From Nonomuraea muscovyensis (GTDB lineage: Bacteria > Actinomycetota > Actinomycetes > Streptosporangiales > Streptosporangiaceae): DNA of 64,000 nucleotides. The translations under genes and the position numbers were made by a program. The notes under the pieces were generated by a model that saw only the letters and a list, made by a program, of their open reading frames with translations, was not told the DNA's origin and searched no databases. Below, in pieces: positions 35,206 through 43,705 of the stretch (positions within the stretch are counted from its first letter, which is position 1; each line of letters starts with the position of its first letter). Location of the stretch: positions 372,001-436,000 of the forward strand of contig NZ_JACHJB010000003.1 of assembly GCF_014207745.1 (NCBI RefSeq). The letters run 5' to 3'.

Positions 35206-36809
35206 GCCACCCTCCCCTCAGTTGCCGAGAGATCTTGGCCGTCTGCTTCGGCTCGTAGCTGCGCCATGTGGGCGCGCCAGCGTTGGCGTTCGGCGACCGA
35301 GCGGAGGAGGCGCATGGCGAGCGGTGGCACGTTGGCATCTCCGGCGGGGAGCGGCTTCCAGATGTAGCGGTGTGGGTCGGCGGGTTCGCCGGGTTGGCCG
35401 AGGGCTTCCAGGACCCAGGTGCGGCGGTCCTGCCGGTGTTCGGCGAGGGTCTTGTTGGACCACTTGCGGGAGACCAGGACGCGACGCCCGGCGTACCCGA
35501 GGTGGTCGGGCTTGTGGGCCTTGCTCCGGCAGTGGCCGGGGAGCATGCCGGGTTTGGCGTCCTTGGGTTGTACGCCGTAGCGCAGCCAGTTCGGGCACCT
35601 CGGGGAGCAGGGTTCGAACCGCAGCGCCTCGACCATCCGGGCGGCGTGCTGTCGCTGGGCGGGGTTGTCGGTGTCGAGGCTGTCGGCGAGGCTCTTGGTG
35701 AGGTACTTGGACAGGTAGCGGATGCATTGGTCGGCGTCCGAGGTGCCGGCGAGGACGCCCTTGACGTCGATCTGGTCGCCGAAGCGGATCACGTGCAGGG
35801 GTTGGGCGTCGTGGTCGGTGTCAAGCTGGTCGAGCGCTTCGTGCCAGGTGGGCAGGACCTCGCCGGTTGCCGGGTCGAGGTAGCCGGCCCCGTCCTGCCA
35901 GACAGGCAGGTGGTCGCCGTCGAAGCGCACCGTGTCGGCCGGTGGCCACCACACCTGGTGGTAGGTGGCCGCCGCGATCTGCTTGACCTCCGCCCTGGGG
36001 AGGGTGCCGCGGATGGCCATGTGCAGGTGCGGGGCGAGTCGCTTCTGTGGCTCCACGGTGGCGAAGTACTGCACGTCATAGCCAGCGACCCGGCGGAGGT
36101 TCTGCACGAACCGGTCCACGAGCTTGGAGAAGTGCAGCGCGTCGCGAGCCGCGCGCCTGTAGTCGTAGCTCTCCGGATCGACCGGGACGCCGTCGTGCAC
36201 CTTGCCGTAGGAGGGCAGCGTGAGCGTGACGAAGAGGGAGGGTCGGTAGACCTTGCCGTCCGAGCTGGTGAACGTCCGTCCGAGCGTGGTCGGCGCCATC
36301 CGGCGCTTGGGCAGGTTCGGCGCGTCCTGCCGCCGCCTGGTCGAGCGGGTGCGCTTCGGCACGGTATGGCCGAGCACGTTGCCGCGCATGCCCGCCTCGT
36401 GGATCTCGGCGTCAACACCCTCGATGGCGGCGTCCCAGTCGGCGGTGTCCTCACCGAGCGATACGGCCTGGTCGCGGCGGGCCTGGAGGTCGGCGCGGAA
36501 CTTGACCAGCCACCGCTGTTCGTCGGTGGGCTCGTCGGGGGTGATGGCCGGTTCGTGGTCGAGGTGCCAGCCTTCACGGCACTGTGCCATGCGGAGCTGC
36601 CGGTTGCGCTTGGCGCACGACGGGCACTTGGCGTCGAGGGTGGCCCCGCACGGGACGTCCACGACTTCCCAGCGGCCGGTGTGGACGTCGAGCCGCTTGA
36701 GCGGGACGGGGCGGATGCAGACGCCGTACTGTTTGGCGACTTCCACGGCCACTTCGCGGGCCTGTGGCATGGCCTGCCGGATGGCGCGGGGTAGGGAGCG
36801 ATCGGTCAT
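35202..36809 (-). CDS. repSA: RepSA-type rolling-circle replication initiator
   Basis: 535 residues from ATG 36809; a longer frame upstream overlaps the translocase gene and is a shadow. Zinc-ribbon-like cysteines C54, C62, C65, C77. HUH-type nicking motifs: I FVTLTLPS (193-200), II HLHM (261-264), III with tyrosines in CIRYLSKYLTKS (362-373; Y365/Y369). It nicks a double-strand origin to start element replication after excision. The gene overlaps the translocase stop by 4 bases and is coupled to xis. Confidence 0.9.
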   Translation of the reverse strand: MTDRSLPRAIRQAMPQAREVAVEVAKQYGVCIRPVPLKRLDVHTGRWEVVDVPCGATLDAKCPSCAKRNRQLRMAQCREGWHLDHEPAITPDEPTDEQRWLVKFRADLQARRDQAVSLGEDTADWDAAIEGVDAEIHEAGMRGNVLGHTVPKRTRSTRRRQDAPNLPKRRMAPTTLGRTFTSSDGKVYRPSLFVTLTLPSYGKVHDGVPVDPESYDYRRAARDALHFSKLVDRFVQNLRRVAGYDVQYFATVEPQKRLAPHLHMAIRGTLPRAEVKQIAAATYHQVWWPPADTVRFDGDHLPVWQDGAGYLDPATGEVLPTWHEALDQLDTDHDAQPLHVIRFGDQIDVKGVLAGTSDADQCIRYLSKYLTKSLADSLDTDNPAQRQHAARMVEALRFEPCSPRCPNWLRYGVQPKDAKPGMLPGHCRSKAHKPDHLGYAGRRVLVSRKWSNKTLAEHRQDRRTWVLEALGQPGEPADPHRYIWKPLPAGDANVPPLAMRLLRSVAERQRWRAHMAQLRAEADGQDLSATEGRVA

Positions 36810-38254
36810 GCAGCCCTCCCGCCGTCGGCGGGCATGTGGTGGCCGGGTTCGTGACCGCCGGCCATGTCGCGGATGTCGTCGTCGGAGACGTAGGCGGCGC
36901 GGACCCGGATCGGGTCGGGCGAGGTCTCCAGCCGGACATAGCCGACACCGGCGCCGAGTTCGGGGACGGGTGAGATGTGGTCGGCCAGGGCTCCCCGGTC
37001 GCGTGCGCCGTCGCCGAGGACCATGTCCACCTGCTCGGACTCGTCCAGGCGGAGGGCGATCTTGTCGGGGAACAGGTTGCGGATGTTCATGACCTCCTTG
37101 CGTGGGTCCTGGAGGGCGGCCATGACGCCGATGCCGACCGCTCGCCCTTGGGTGGTGAGCGTGGCCAGCGCGGCGGAGATGCGCTGCTTGAGTTGCCGGT
37201 CGGCCTGGTAGGCGGTCAGGAACGCCACCTCGTCGACGACCACCAGGACGAACGGGTCCTCCACGGTCGCGGTGTGGGAGCGCTGGAGGCCGGCGAACCG
37301 GGCCGCGCGGGACTGCATGACCGTGACGGCCTGGTCGAGCAGGTCGGCGCACTCCTGGGGTGTGGCGGCGTACCGGTCGCCGAACAGGGGGCGGCCGAAG
37401 GACAGTTCCATCAGCTTGGGATCGAGCGCCCACACTTCCACCAGGCCCGCCCGCACGGCCGGGAGGAGGGCGCGGATGGTGGACCAGATGATCGAGCCCT
37501 TGCCGGCCCCGGTGGCGCCCGCGACCAGGACGTGAGTGCCGTGCACCTTGAGCTGCCACGGCTGGCCGTCCTCCTGTTTGCCGATCTCGATCGGCCCCAT
37601 GGTGGGTGCCGCTGGGATCGGGAGTGCTGGCAAGGGGGTGGCCAGGGGGTCGCGTCGGGGGAAGGTGAGGGTGAGCCGGCCGGCTCTGGCGACGGTGACG
37701 CGGCAGGAGGGGGCGCCGAAGCCGTGGGCGAGGTGGTCGGTGCGGTCCGTCCAGTCCTTGAGGGCTTGTCCGTCGAGCATGCGGACGGTGACGGTGTCGG
37801 CCCAGGAGGTGCAGGTGACCTTGTCGAGCCGAGGCAGGTAGTCGCGGCCTCTCAGGTGCCGGCCGAGGCCGGAGACGGTCATGACGGGGTGCCAGTGACG
37901 CCGGTAGACCCAGACGAGCCGCCACCAGGCCAGCAGCCGGTAACCCACCCAGCGGGCGAAGCTCGCTCGGTCGGTCAGCGCCCAAGCGGCCAGGCCGGCA
38001 GGGACGGGCGTGCTGAGGAGCAGCGCGGTCTGCCAGTCGTACAGCAGGGCGAGAGTGGCGGGGGTGCTCGCGGTGGTGACCGCGACGGGGTGCCGCCAGA
38101 TCGCGCGGACGAGCCCGGCGAGCAGCCGCCAGGTGTAGATGACGATGGTGATGATGGCGGGTGTGGTGACGACGGCCGGGCGGAAGACGACGGCCGTGTC
38201 GGGCGTGGTGGTGACGAGGTTGCGCGCCTCGTCACCAGGCAGCCGCTTGAACAT
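36806..38254 (-). CDS. traSA: FtsK/SpoIIIE-like DNA translocase (Tra)
   Basis: 482 residues from ATG 38254. Two hydrophobic segments near 30-55 and 65-95 anchor the N-terminus. Walker A GATGAGKGS is at 246-254 and Walker B FVLVVVDEVAFL at 335-346, with the FtsK-type sensor ALATLTTQGRAVGIGVMAAL. It should pump double-stranded element DNA between mycelia, as TraB/TraSA do. It ends at the rep start with a 4-base overlap. A strong hairpin lies 42 bases upstream of its start. Confidence 0.9.
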   Translation of the reverse strand: MFKRLPGDEARNLVTTTPDTAVVFRPAVVTTPAIITIVIYTWRLLAGLVRAIWRHPVAVTTASTPATLALLYDWQTALLLSTPVPAGLAAWALTDRASFARWVGYRLLAWWRLVWVYRRHWHPVMTVSGLGRHLRGRDYLPRLDKVTCTSWADTVTVRMLDGQALKDWTDRTDHLAHGFGAPSCRVTVARAGRLTLTFPRRDPLATPLPALPIPAAPTMGPIEIGKQEDGQPWQLKVHGTHVLVAGATGAGKGSIIWSTIRALLPAVRAGLVEVWALDPKLMELSFGRPLFGDRYAATPQECADLLDQAVTVMQSRAARFAGLQRSHTATVEDPFVLVVVDEVAFLTAYQADRQLKQRISAALATLTTQGRAVGIGVMAALQDPRKEVMNIRNLFPDKIALRLDESEQVDMVLGDGARDRGALADHISPVPELGAGVGYVRLETSPDPIRVRAAYVSDDDIRDMAGGHEPGHHMPADGGRAA

Positions 38255-38295
38255 AAGCTTGGAACCTCTCGTGAGTGAGATCAGGGAGAAGATCG

Positions 38296-38329
38296 GGGGC
38301 CGCCGGAAGTTGGCGCTTCTGGCGGCCCC
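38296..38329 (-). terminator. Hairpin between small-gene operon and tra (terminator/attenuator)
   Basis: GGGGCCGCCGGAAG pairs with CTTCTGGCGGCCCC (one wobble) around a 6-base loop, 11 bases past the end of the small gene at 38341. It would limit read-through from the Pra-like operon into tra-rep-xis-int. Confidence 0.65.
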
Positions 38330-38340
38330 GCCCTTGCCTG

Positions 38341-38655
38341 TCAGGCCGCCGTCTGGTCGGTGGCCTTGCCGGGGGCCGACTGCTCGGAGTGCAGACGCTC
38401 GCAGTCGGCCAGGTAGCGAGCGGCGGCGTTGAAGATGTCGCGGGCGGTGTTCAGGTCGGCGTCGGTGACCGGCCCGGCGCCGCTGGTGGAGATCGACACG
38501 ACCGCCTCGGGCGTGGCGAACTCCAGGTACGGCCGCGGCTTGTCGAGCACCCCTGCGTGGACCCGCAGGTCGGCCGTGTGGAAGGACACGGCCAGCCGCG
38601 GGGCTGAGTCCGGCGTCATCGACAAGGTGAGGTAGGTGTAGGGACGCATGGTCAT
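38341..38655 (-). CDS. Small AICE protein A (unknown)
   Basis: 104 residues from ATG 38655. RPYLEFATPEAVVSISTSGA, then DADLNTARDIFNAAARYLAD. No signal peptide, no known domain. It resembles the preceding 87-residue protein in order and pattern: beta-strand pair, a (T/S)-x-GAGPVTD or TAGPATN turn, and a C-terminal helix ending ER-x-h. The two look like paralogues. It overlaps the upstream gene by 4 bases. Such small proteins are common in AICEs without assigned function. Confidence 0.7.
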   Translation of the reverse strand: MTMRPYTYLTLSMTPDSAPRLAVSFHTADLRVHAGVLDKPRPYLEFATPEAVVSISTSGAGPVTDADLNTARDIFNAAARYLADCERLHSEQSAPGKATDQTAA

Positions 38656-38915
38656 GCAGCCGTCCGCTGATCGTGGGGCAGGGCGTGGAAAGTGCGCTCC
38701 AGGGTGCGGGCGAAGCGGGTGGCCTCGCGGGCGAGCTGGCGGGCGAACTCCACATCCCTGTTGGTCGCCGGACCGGCGGTGGTGATCAGGAGCGAGGTGG
38801 CGCCGAAGTCGAGCGTCAGCATCGGTTCCCGGCTGTAGGGGTGGTGCAGGGTGCGGGCGGTGTGTCCGGTGGTCAGCCGGATCACGCTCACGCGCGGGGT
38901 ACGGCGACGGGTCAT
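38652..38915 (-). CDS. Small AICE protein B (paralogue of A)
   Basis: 87 residues from ATG 38915. EPMLTLDFGATSLLITTAGP, then ATNRDVEFARQLAREATRFA. Alignment by eye to protein A matches the LEF/LDF, ISTSGAGPVTDADL/ITTAGPATNRDV and long C-terminal helix. It is coupled by overlaps on both sides (upstream Pra-like, downstream A). Confidence 0.7.
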   Translation of the reverse strand: MTRRRTPRVSVIRLTTGHTARTLHHPYSREPMLTLDFGATSLLITTAGPATNRDVEFARQLAREATRFARTLERTFHALPHDQRTAA

Positions 38916-39346
38916 CAGGCGGCATCCTTTCCGGCCGGAGCCTTGCTCGCGGTCTGCGTGGTCGGGGCGGTGGTGCGGGGTGCGTGCATCTCGCGGACCT
39001 TGATCGAGTAGGCGAGACGGCCGGCGGCGTTGACGTACGGCGTGACCGTGAGGCCGTCGAACTCGACCGGTGTGAACGGCAGTCCCGGCATGGGCGCGGG
39101 TGGGACCGGCTGCACCGGGGCCAGGATCTTGACCGCGACCGTCTTCTGGGCGGGCTTGAGGGTTGGGTCACCGTCCATGACCGCGACCTGCCAGACCAGC
39201 TCACCGGTCTGCTTGTCGCGGGCCTGCACGAACCGGCCGCCGGCGGAGGCGTCGAAGTCCTTGACGGGCTCGACCTCGCCGACGACGTAGCAGCCGTGCG
39301 GGAAGACCATGGCGAAGGTGACGGGGATGGGACCTTGCAGAGCCAT
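38915..39346 (-). CDS. Pra-like replication/integration/excision activator (putative)
   Basis: 143 residues from ATG 39346 with AAAGGAGAG upstream; the frame to 39415 is an extension through the operator. MALQGPIPVTFAMVFPHGCY, then VQARDKQTGELVWQVAVMDG, and PPAPMPGLPFTPVEFDGLTV. This protein type is regularly found at this place in AICEs and is often labelled plasmid replication, integration and excision activator. The label is from my memory of annotations. The Pro-rich linker and SIK/SIR end are typical. Its promoter carries two identical operators. Confidence 0.65.
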   Translation of the reverse strand: MALQGPIPVTFAMVFPHGCYVVGEVEPVKDFDASAGGRFVQARDKQTGELVWQVAVMDGDPTLKPAQKTVAVKILAPVQPVPPAPMPGLPFTPVEFDGLTVTPYVNAAGRLAYSIKVREMHAPRTTAPTTQTASKAPAGKDAA

Positions 39347-39372
39347 GACGGCTCTCCTTTCTTGAATGACTG

Positions 39373-39431
39373 TCACTTGTCTTATCAAGTGATGCTCCGA
39401 GAGTAGGCTGCTCAAACTTGCCAGGTCAAGT
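39373..39431 (-). promoter_or_regulatory. Promoter of the Pra-like operon with two operators
   Basis: On the minus strand, TTGACC (39424-39429) and TACTCT (39400-39405) are separated by 18 bases, a good -35/-10 pair. Operator 1, ACTTG-N6-CAAGT (39416-39431), covers the -35. Operator 2, TCACTTG-N6-CAAGTGA (39373-39392), lies just downstream of the -10. The likely repressor is the GntR/UTRA protein at 39902-40633. Confidence 0.75.
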
Positions 39432-39591
39432 GCCTTCGCATGAAAGCTGGAATCCCAGCTACTCCACCAGCCAGATCACATGCCGATCCCGCAACTCAAC
39501 CAGACGCGATCATGTATCCATCGCCCATAACGGACCTGGCTCGGACAGGCCAGCCGTCGAACTCGATTGTCGTCCTCGTCGTCAGACTGTC

Positions 39592-39909
39592 GTGACGGAT
39601 CCGATCAAGGAGCCAGAGCGTCCGCACGCCAAAGGTGACGGGGCACTTCTGTCGCTGACGATGCTGTGGCTTGTGGGCACGCCCGTTCTCGGGGTGATCT
39701 GGTTCAGCTACGGCTTCGCCCTCATCGGCGCACCGGCCAAGAACAAGGAACTCTCCCAAGTGGCAGGTGACGCCATGGTGTTTCTCGGCCTCGGGGTCCC
39801 GCCTCTTGCATGCCTGCTTTCGCTGATCTGGAGGAGGCGAGTGGCTGCACTGATCTACGGGCTGATCTCACTGGCCTTGCTGATCTTTGTTGTCACTAGG
39901 GTCAGCTGA
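39592..39909 (+). CDS. Small membrane protein of the AICE
   Basis: 105 residues from GTG 39592. Three hydrophobic segments: SLTMLWLVGTPVLGVIWFSY, AMVFLGLGVPPLACLLSLIW and VAALIYGLISLALLIFVVTR. A charged N-terminus (TDPIKEPERPHAKGDG) is cytoplasmic. No family recognised; it could be a spread (Spd)-type protein. It converges on the GntR gene with an 8-base overlap of ends. Confidence 0.6.
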   Translation: MTDPIKEPERPHAKGDGALLSLTMLWLVGTPVLGVIWFSYGFALIGAPAKNKELSQVAGDAMVFLGLGVPPLACLLSLIWRRRVAALIYGLISLALLIFVVTRVS

Positions 39910-40633
39910 CCGGGTAGGCGTCTTCCAACTCGTGACGATCCGCCGGAAGCAGCACTTCCACCGCCACCAACGGCCGGCCAGAGGCATCCCGGACGGCACC
40001 GAAGACGGCCAGCAGCGGCACGTTCTTCGGCATGCCGAGTTGCTTGGCCTCCTGGGCGGTGGGCATACGGGCGGTGATCTGCTCCACGATGTGATCGAAA
40101 CGGATGCCCTTGCGCGACTGGAGATGCTGCCGGATGCCCTGCGGCAATGGCTCGCCGCTGGTCAGGTCGGTGCCCTCCGACAGTTCCAGCGGCAGCCACA
40201 GCGAAACGAGTTCGCTCGGCTCGCCTTCGCGCGCGAGCAGCCGCCGACGCAGGAACGCCTTACTGTGGGGCCGCGCGTCCAGCAGCGCCGCCATCCGGTT
40301 GGGCAGCGCCACTGCGCCGGCCTCGATCAGCTCACCAGGGGCGTCGGTCTCCGGGCTGGTCAGGTATGCCTGTCCGGGGCGGTTGGACTCCACCGTCGCC
40401 ATGGCGGGTCGGCCGCGCACGAAGCGGCCCTTGCCCTGCTGGGACTCGATCCAGCCCTGTTCGCGCAGCACCCGCAGCGCTGCCACGACGGTGGGCCGGG
40501 AGACGCTGAACTCTTGGATGAGCTGGTGCTCGCTGGGGAGCATGGAGCCGGGCGGGTAGGTTCCCGATTCGATACGCCGTTGAAGGGCCTGCACAAGCTG
40601 CGCATACTTCGGCGGCACGGACTCAAGCGACAT
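39902..40633 (-). CDS. GntR-family repressor with UTRA domain (KorSA-like)
   Basis: 243 residues from ATG 40633. N-terminal winged helix: YAQLVQALQRRIESGTYPPG, then MLPSEHQLIQEFSVSRPTVV and REQGWIESQQGKGRFV. The UTRA ligand-binding domain fills residues 85-240. In pSAM2 the GntR-type KorSA represses pra and so blocks excision and replication. The equivalent position here and the paired operators at 39373-39431 fit that role. A partial operator GGTTG-N6-CAAGT at 40656-40671 precedes its own gene. Confidence 0.85.
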   Translation of the reverse strand: MSLESVPPKYAQLVQALQRRIESGTYPPGSMLPSEHQLIQEFSVSRPTVVAALRVLREQGWIESQQGKGRFVRGRPAMATVESNRPGQAYLTSPETDAPGELIEAGAVALPNRMAALLDARPHSKAFLRRRLLAREGEPSELVSLWLPLELSEGTDLTSGEPLPQGIRQHLQSRKGIRFDHIVEQITARMPTAQEAKQLGMPKNVPLLAVFGAVRDASGRPLVAVEVLLPADRHELEDAYPVS

Positions 40634-40655
40634 TTTGACCGTCCAACACCCGACA

Positions 40656-40671
40656 GGTTGTTTTACCAAGT
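40656..40671. promoter_or_regulatory. Degenerate third operator upstream of the GntR gene
   Basis: GGTTG-N6-CAAGT: one perfect and one degenerate half-site with the same 6-base spacing as the two sites at 39373 and 39416, 22 bases upstream of the start. It suggests weaker autoregulation. The rest of 40634-40885 shows no gene. Confidence 0.45.
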
Positions 40672-40885
40672 TTAGCGTATCCTGGTCGAGCGCCGTCTGT
40701 CCACGCCCTCCAGAGAACGCAGAGGGGAAGAAAGCCCGACAGACGGTCGACGGAGGGTACGGGGGCATCCCTCCTTGGGCGTGGACTCGACCGCCCGCCG
40801 GGCAGATGAGGCGCGACGAGGAAGGGGAAGATCCACCCGTCCCCCTCCAGAAACGGGAGCCGCCACCTCCCCGCCGCGCCGCCTG

Positions 40886-41167
40886 CTACTTGGCGACACA
40901 CTCCGCCAAGACGTCCGCTGCCCCCTCCACGTCATCCACCGGGTGACGCCTTTCGGCGTTCTGCCAGGAGTAGTAGGCCCCGCCGTACCCGACGAACACC
41001 CACACCGGCAGCCCCGGCTCTGGCCGGTGCACCATCAGTGCGCTGTTGTTGTCGCGCAGTTCGGCGTTGACACCGCGGCTCGCGAGCCGGTCACGCAGCC
41101 GGATCAAGGCGTTCGCCTCGTCCTGCTGCCCGAGGCCGGCCACGGCCGCCAGCATGACCGAGTTCAT
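40886..41167 (-). CDS. Small hypothetical AICE protein
   Basis: 93 residues from ATG 41167, preceded by GAAGGGAGCGGGAG. DEANALIRLRDRLASRGVNA, then WVFVGYGGAYYSWQNAERRH. It is a soluble alpha/beta protein common next to XRE-TPR genes in actinomycete elements. No function known. It overlaps the upstream gene by 4 bases. Confidence 0.65.
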   Translation of the reverse strand: MNSVMLAAVAGLGQQDEANALIRLRDRLASRGVNAELRDNNSALMVHRPEPGLPVWVFVGYGGAYYSWQNAERRHPVDDVEGAADVLAECVAK

Positions 41168-41358
41168 CTCCCGCTCCCTTCGCCCTGGCCGTCGCCGAGG
41201 CAGTCGAGACACTTGCGCTCCTCATTCCGTTCCGCCTCCTCCCCGTCGGCGTCGATCAGGAGAGAGCGGCGCGAGCTCTTGAGCTTGTAACCGCGTCCCC
41301 GACACGCACGGCAGGGCCTTGCCTCGCTGTTCTCGTCTGGCCGGGTCACCGTCGCCAT
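41164..41358 (-). CDS. Small zinc-finger-like protein
   Basis: 64 residues if started at ATG 41358; a TTG at 41439 would add 27. Two CxxC pairs, CRACRGRG and CLDCLGDG, separated by about 30 residues resemble a single DnaJ-type zinc ribbon. Gly after each pair is retained. It is coupled to the following 93-residue gene. It probably binds zinc and is a regulatory or structural partner. The start is uncertain because GAGGAG abuts the ATG. Confidence 0.55.
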   Translation of the reverse strand: MATVTRPDENSEARPCRACRGRGYKLKSSRRSLLIDADGEEAERNEERKCLDCLGDGQGEGSGR

Positions 41359-41514
41359 CTCCTCGCGAGTCGTCCGGTACTCCCTGCGGCGGGAGTCCGA
41401 TTCACTTACGTTGTTGATTGATGGCAAGTCCACCGGCAAAGCAGAATGAGGGGACCCCCCAAGAAGGCCCCCTCATAGCCCCTTTCCAGTCGCCCACTAG
41501 AAAGAAGGTCGGAT

Positions 41515-42978
41515 ATGCCCAAATCGGGAGCTAATGTCCGCCTTCGCGACTGGCGCCAGAGGGCCGGTTTGACCCGGGCCGAAATGGCGAAAATGGTCAA
41601 TCTCAGCGAGTCGGGCGTGAAGCACTCGCTGACGTGCGACGAGGAACGCATCCGGCGCTGGGAGGCGGGAGAGGTCTCCTGGCCGCGCGAGGAGTACCGG
41701 CTGGCGCTGGCGGAAATCACGCGCCTGAACCCGGAGGACTTGGGGTTCGTTCCGATAAGGCGCAGTCGCGTCAGGATCGTTCCCGCTGACGAGGCCGCCG
41801 ACGAAACGACCTCCGCACAATCCGCCCACGATTTCCCTTTGTGGCAGTCTGGCCCCAATTTCTCACACCTTCGGGACAAACGGGAGCTAGAGCTACAATT
41901 GCCATCAACGGCCGACGAGGAGACCCTTGTCGTGCCGGGTCGCGCGCCCGATGGGAGGATCGTCTTCTTGTCTGTATCCCGTCGCACATTCCTTCAGGGG
42001 CTGGGCATCGGCCTTGCGGGAATCACGCCGTCACAGAGTCGAACGCCTCATATTCCGTCCGCCCGACGCCTGGTCTCGACCATTGGCGACGCCAACCCGA
42101 TCGAGCACCTGTATCAGGTACGACAGGTCTTGATCGACAATGACAACCTCTTGGGGCCGTTGAACGCGATCCCCGCGGTTCAACAGCAGATCACCGCCAT
42201 CCAGCAACTCCGCCAGGAGACGCGCGGCGCTGATCGACACCAGCTTGTCAGACTCCAGGCCGAGTACAGCGAGTTCTGCGGGTGGCTCTACCACGACGCC
42301 GGCGACTTCCGCACCGCCCAGTACTGGACAGACCGCGCTCTCGAACTCTCACATGCCGTCGCCGACCGAGACATGACCGCGTACATCATGGCGCGCAAGA
42401 GCCAGCTCGCCGGCGACATCGGAGACGCGGTCACCGCCATCGACATGGCCGAGGCAGCCGGTAACCTCGCTCGCCCAGGCAGTCGTCTCCAGGCGCTCGC
42501 GCCCACCTATGCCGGATACGGCCACGCCCTCTACCGCGACGACGACGCAGCCAGAAGCGAGCTGGACCGCGCTCACGAACTACTCCTCGACATCGCCGAG
42601 GACCCCGGCTCTCCATGGGCCGTGTGGCTGGACGAGCCGTACGTTCAGGCACAACGAGCCCGCAGCAACGCCGCACTCGGCCGGTTCGACGAAGCCGTCG
42701 AAGGCTTCCAGCAAGCGATCACCGCCGTCCCCCACTCCTTCCGGCGCGACCGTGGCGTTTACCTGTCCCGTCAGGCCCTCGCACACGCCGGCGCCGAAGA
42801 ACCCGAACAAGCCGCAGGCGTCGCCATGTCCGCCCTCTACATCGCGGAGGAGACCGGATCCGCCCGCATCATGAACGAACTCCTCAAGCTGGACAAGCAG
42901 CTCTATCAATGGCGCAGCACGCCTCTGGTCGCCGAGCTCCACACGGCCTTGAGGAGTACCGTGGTGAAGCAAGCATGA
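41515..42978 (+). CDS. XRE-family regulator with TPR-like C-terminal domain
   Basis: 487 residues. HTH at residues 7-75 (VRLRDWRQRAGLTRAEMAKM, then SGVKHSLTCDEERIRRWEAG). A linker carries an internal twin-arginine-like stretch SRRTFLQGLGIGLAG (155-169). The C-terminal 300 residues are helical repeats of the TPR type (YSEFCGWLYHDAGDFRTAQY, then YWTDRALELS; ALYRDDDAARSELDRAHELL; RSNAALGRFDEAVEGFQQAI). TPR-XRE regulators often sense peptides or partner proteins. It lies upstream of the reductase/deaminase pair (38 bases) and probably controls it. It is divergent from the zinc-finger gene. Confidence 0.85.
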   Translation: MPKSGANVRLRDWRQRAGLTRAEMAKMVNLSESGVKHSLTCDEERIRRWEAGEVSWPREEYRLALAEITRLNPEDLGFVPIRRSRVRIVPADEAADETTSAQSAHDFPLWQSGPNFSHLRDKRELELQLPSTADEETLVVPGRAPDGRIVFLSVSRRTFLQGLGIGLAGITPSQSRTPHIPSARRLVSTIGDANPIEHLYQVRQVLIDNDNLLGPLNAIPAVQQQITAIQQLRQETRGADRHQLVRLQAEYSEFCGWLYHDAGDFRTAQYWTDRALELSHAVADRDMTAYIMARKSQLAGDIGDAVTAIDMAEAAGNLARPGSRLQALAPTYAGYGHALYRDDDAARSELDRAHELLLDIAEDPGSPWAVWLDEPYVQAQRARSNAALGRFDEAVEGFQQAITAVPHSFRRDRGVYLSRQALAHAGAEEPEQAAGVAMSALYIAEETGSARIMNELLKLDKQLYQWRSTPLVAELHTALRSTVVKQA

Positions 42979-43015
42979 TCACGACTTGATCGGTTCTCCT
43001 CCTCCGGAAGGTCCC

Positions 43016-43705
43016 ATGCGCCCCTACGTCCTGCTGAGCTGCGCCATGTCCGTGGACGGCTACATCGACGACACGACACCCGAACGGCTCCTGCTGTCCA
43101 ACGTCCAGGACTTCGACCGCGTGGACCAGGTCCGGGCCGAGAGCGACGCCATCCTCATCGGCGCAACCACCATGCGGCGTGACAACCCTCGCCTCCTAGT
43201 CAACTCCGAATCCCGCCGAGCCGAACGTGCCGCCCGGGGCCTTCCCCCGTACCCGCTCAAGGTCACCATCACCAACAGCGGAGACCTCGACCCCGACCTG
43301 AAGTTCTGGCACCACGGCGGCGAGAAGATCGTCTACTGTCCCGACTCCGCCGCGACAAAGCTCCGCGAAGCCCTGGGCGACCTCGCCCGCGTGGTCAGCC
43401 TCGGCCCCACCGTGGACCTCGGCCGCATGCTCGACGACCTCGGCCAGCGCGGTATCCGCCAGCTCATGGTGGAGGGCGGCGGCACCATCCACACCCAGTT
43501 CCTCACGCAAGGGCTGGCGGACGAGATCCACCTCGCCATCGCCCCCATCTTCGTCGGCGACGGCAACGCGCCCCGCTTCGTCAACCCCGGCGACTTCCCA
43601 GGAGGTTCCGGCCACCGCATGGCACTTGCCGAAGTACGGGCTGTGGACGATGTCGTGCTCCTGCGCTATCTGCCGAAAGAATCCTCGGGTAGTAAGACCT
43701 CATGA
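43016..43705 (+). CDS. RibD C-terminal-type reductase (dihydrofolate-reductase-like)
   Basis: 229 residues from ATG 43016 (GGAAGG upstream). PYVLLSCAMSVDGYIDD, then DAILIGATTMRRDNPRLLV, DLGQRGIRQLMVEGGGTIH and DEIHLAIAPIFVGDG. These are the substrate and NADPH motifs of the pyrimidine reductase half of RibD (5-amino-6-ribosylamino-uracil 5'-phosphate reductase). The natural substrate here may be a related aminopyrimidine. It is translationally coupled (ATGA) to the deaminase gene, so together they reproduce the two activities of RibD as separate chains. Confidence 0.85.
   Translation: MRPYVLLSCAMSVDGYIDDTTPERLLLSNVQDFDRVDQVRAESDAILIGATTMRRDNPRLLVNSESRRAERAARGLPPYPLKVTITNSGDLDPDLKFWHHGGEKIVYCPDSAATKLREALGDLARVVSLGPTVDLGRMLDDLGQRGIRQLMVEGGGTIHTQFLTQGLADEIHLAIAPIFVGDGNAPRFVNPGDFPGGSGHRMALAEVRAVDDVVLLRYLPKESSGSKTS

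Noticed and set aside
35202..37985. A 927-codon Rep fusion protein
   Set aside because: The part upstream of ATG 36809 is a shadow of the translocase gene; the true Rep starts at MTDRSLPRAI.
36977..38278. A 433-codon plus-strand frame opposite the Tra translocase
   Set aside because: No recognisable domain; the Walker A and B motifs of Tra lie on the other strand.
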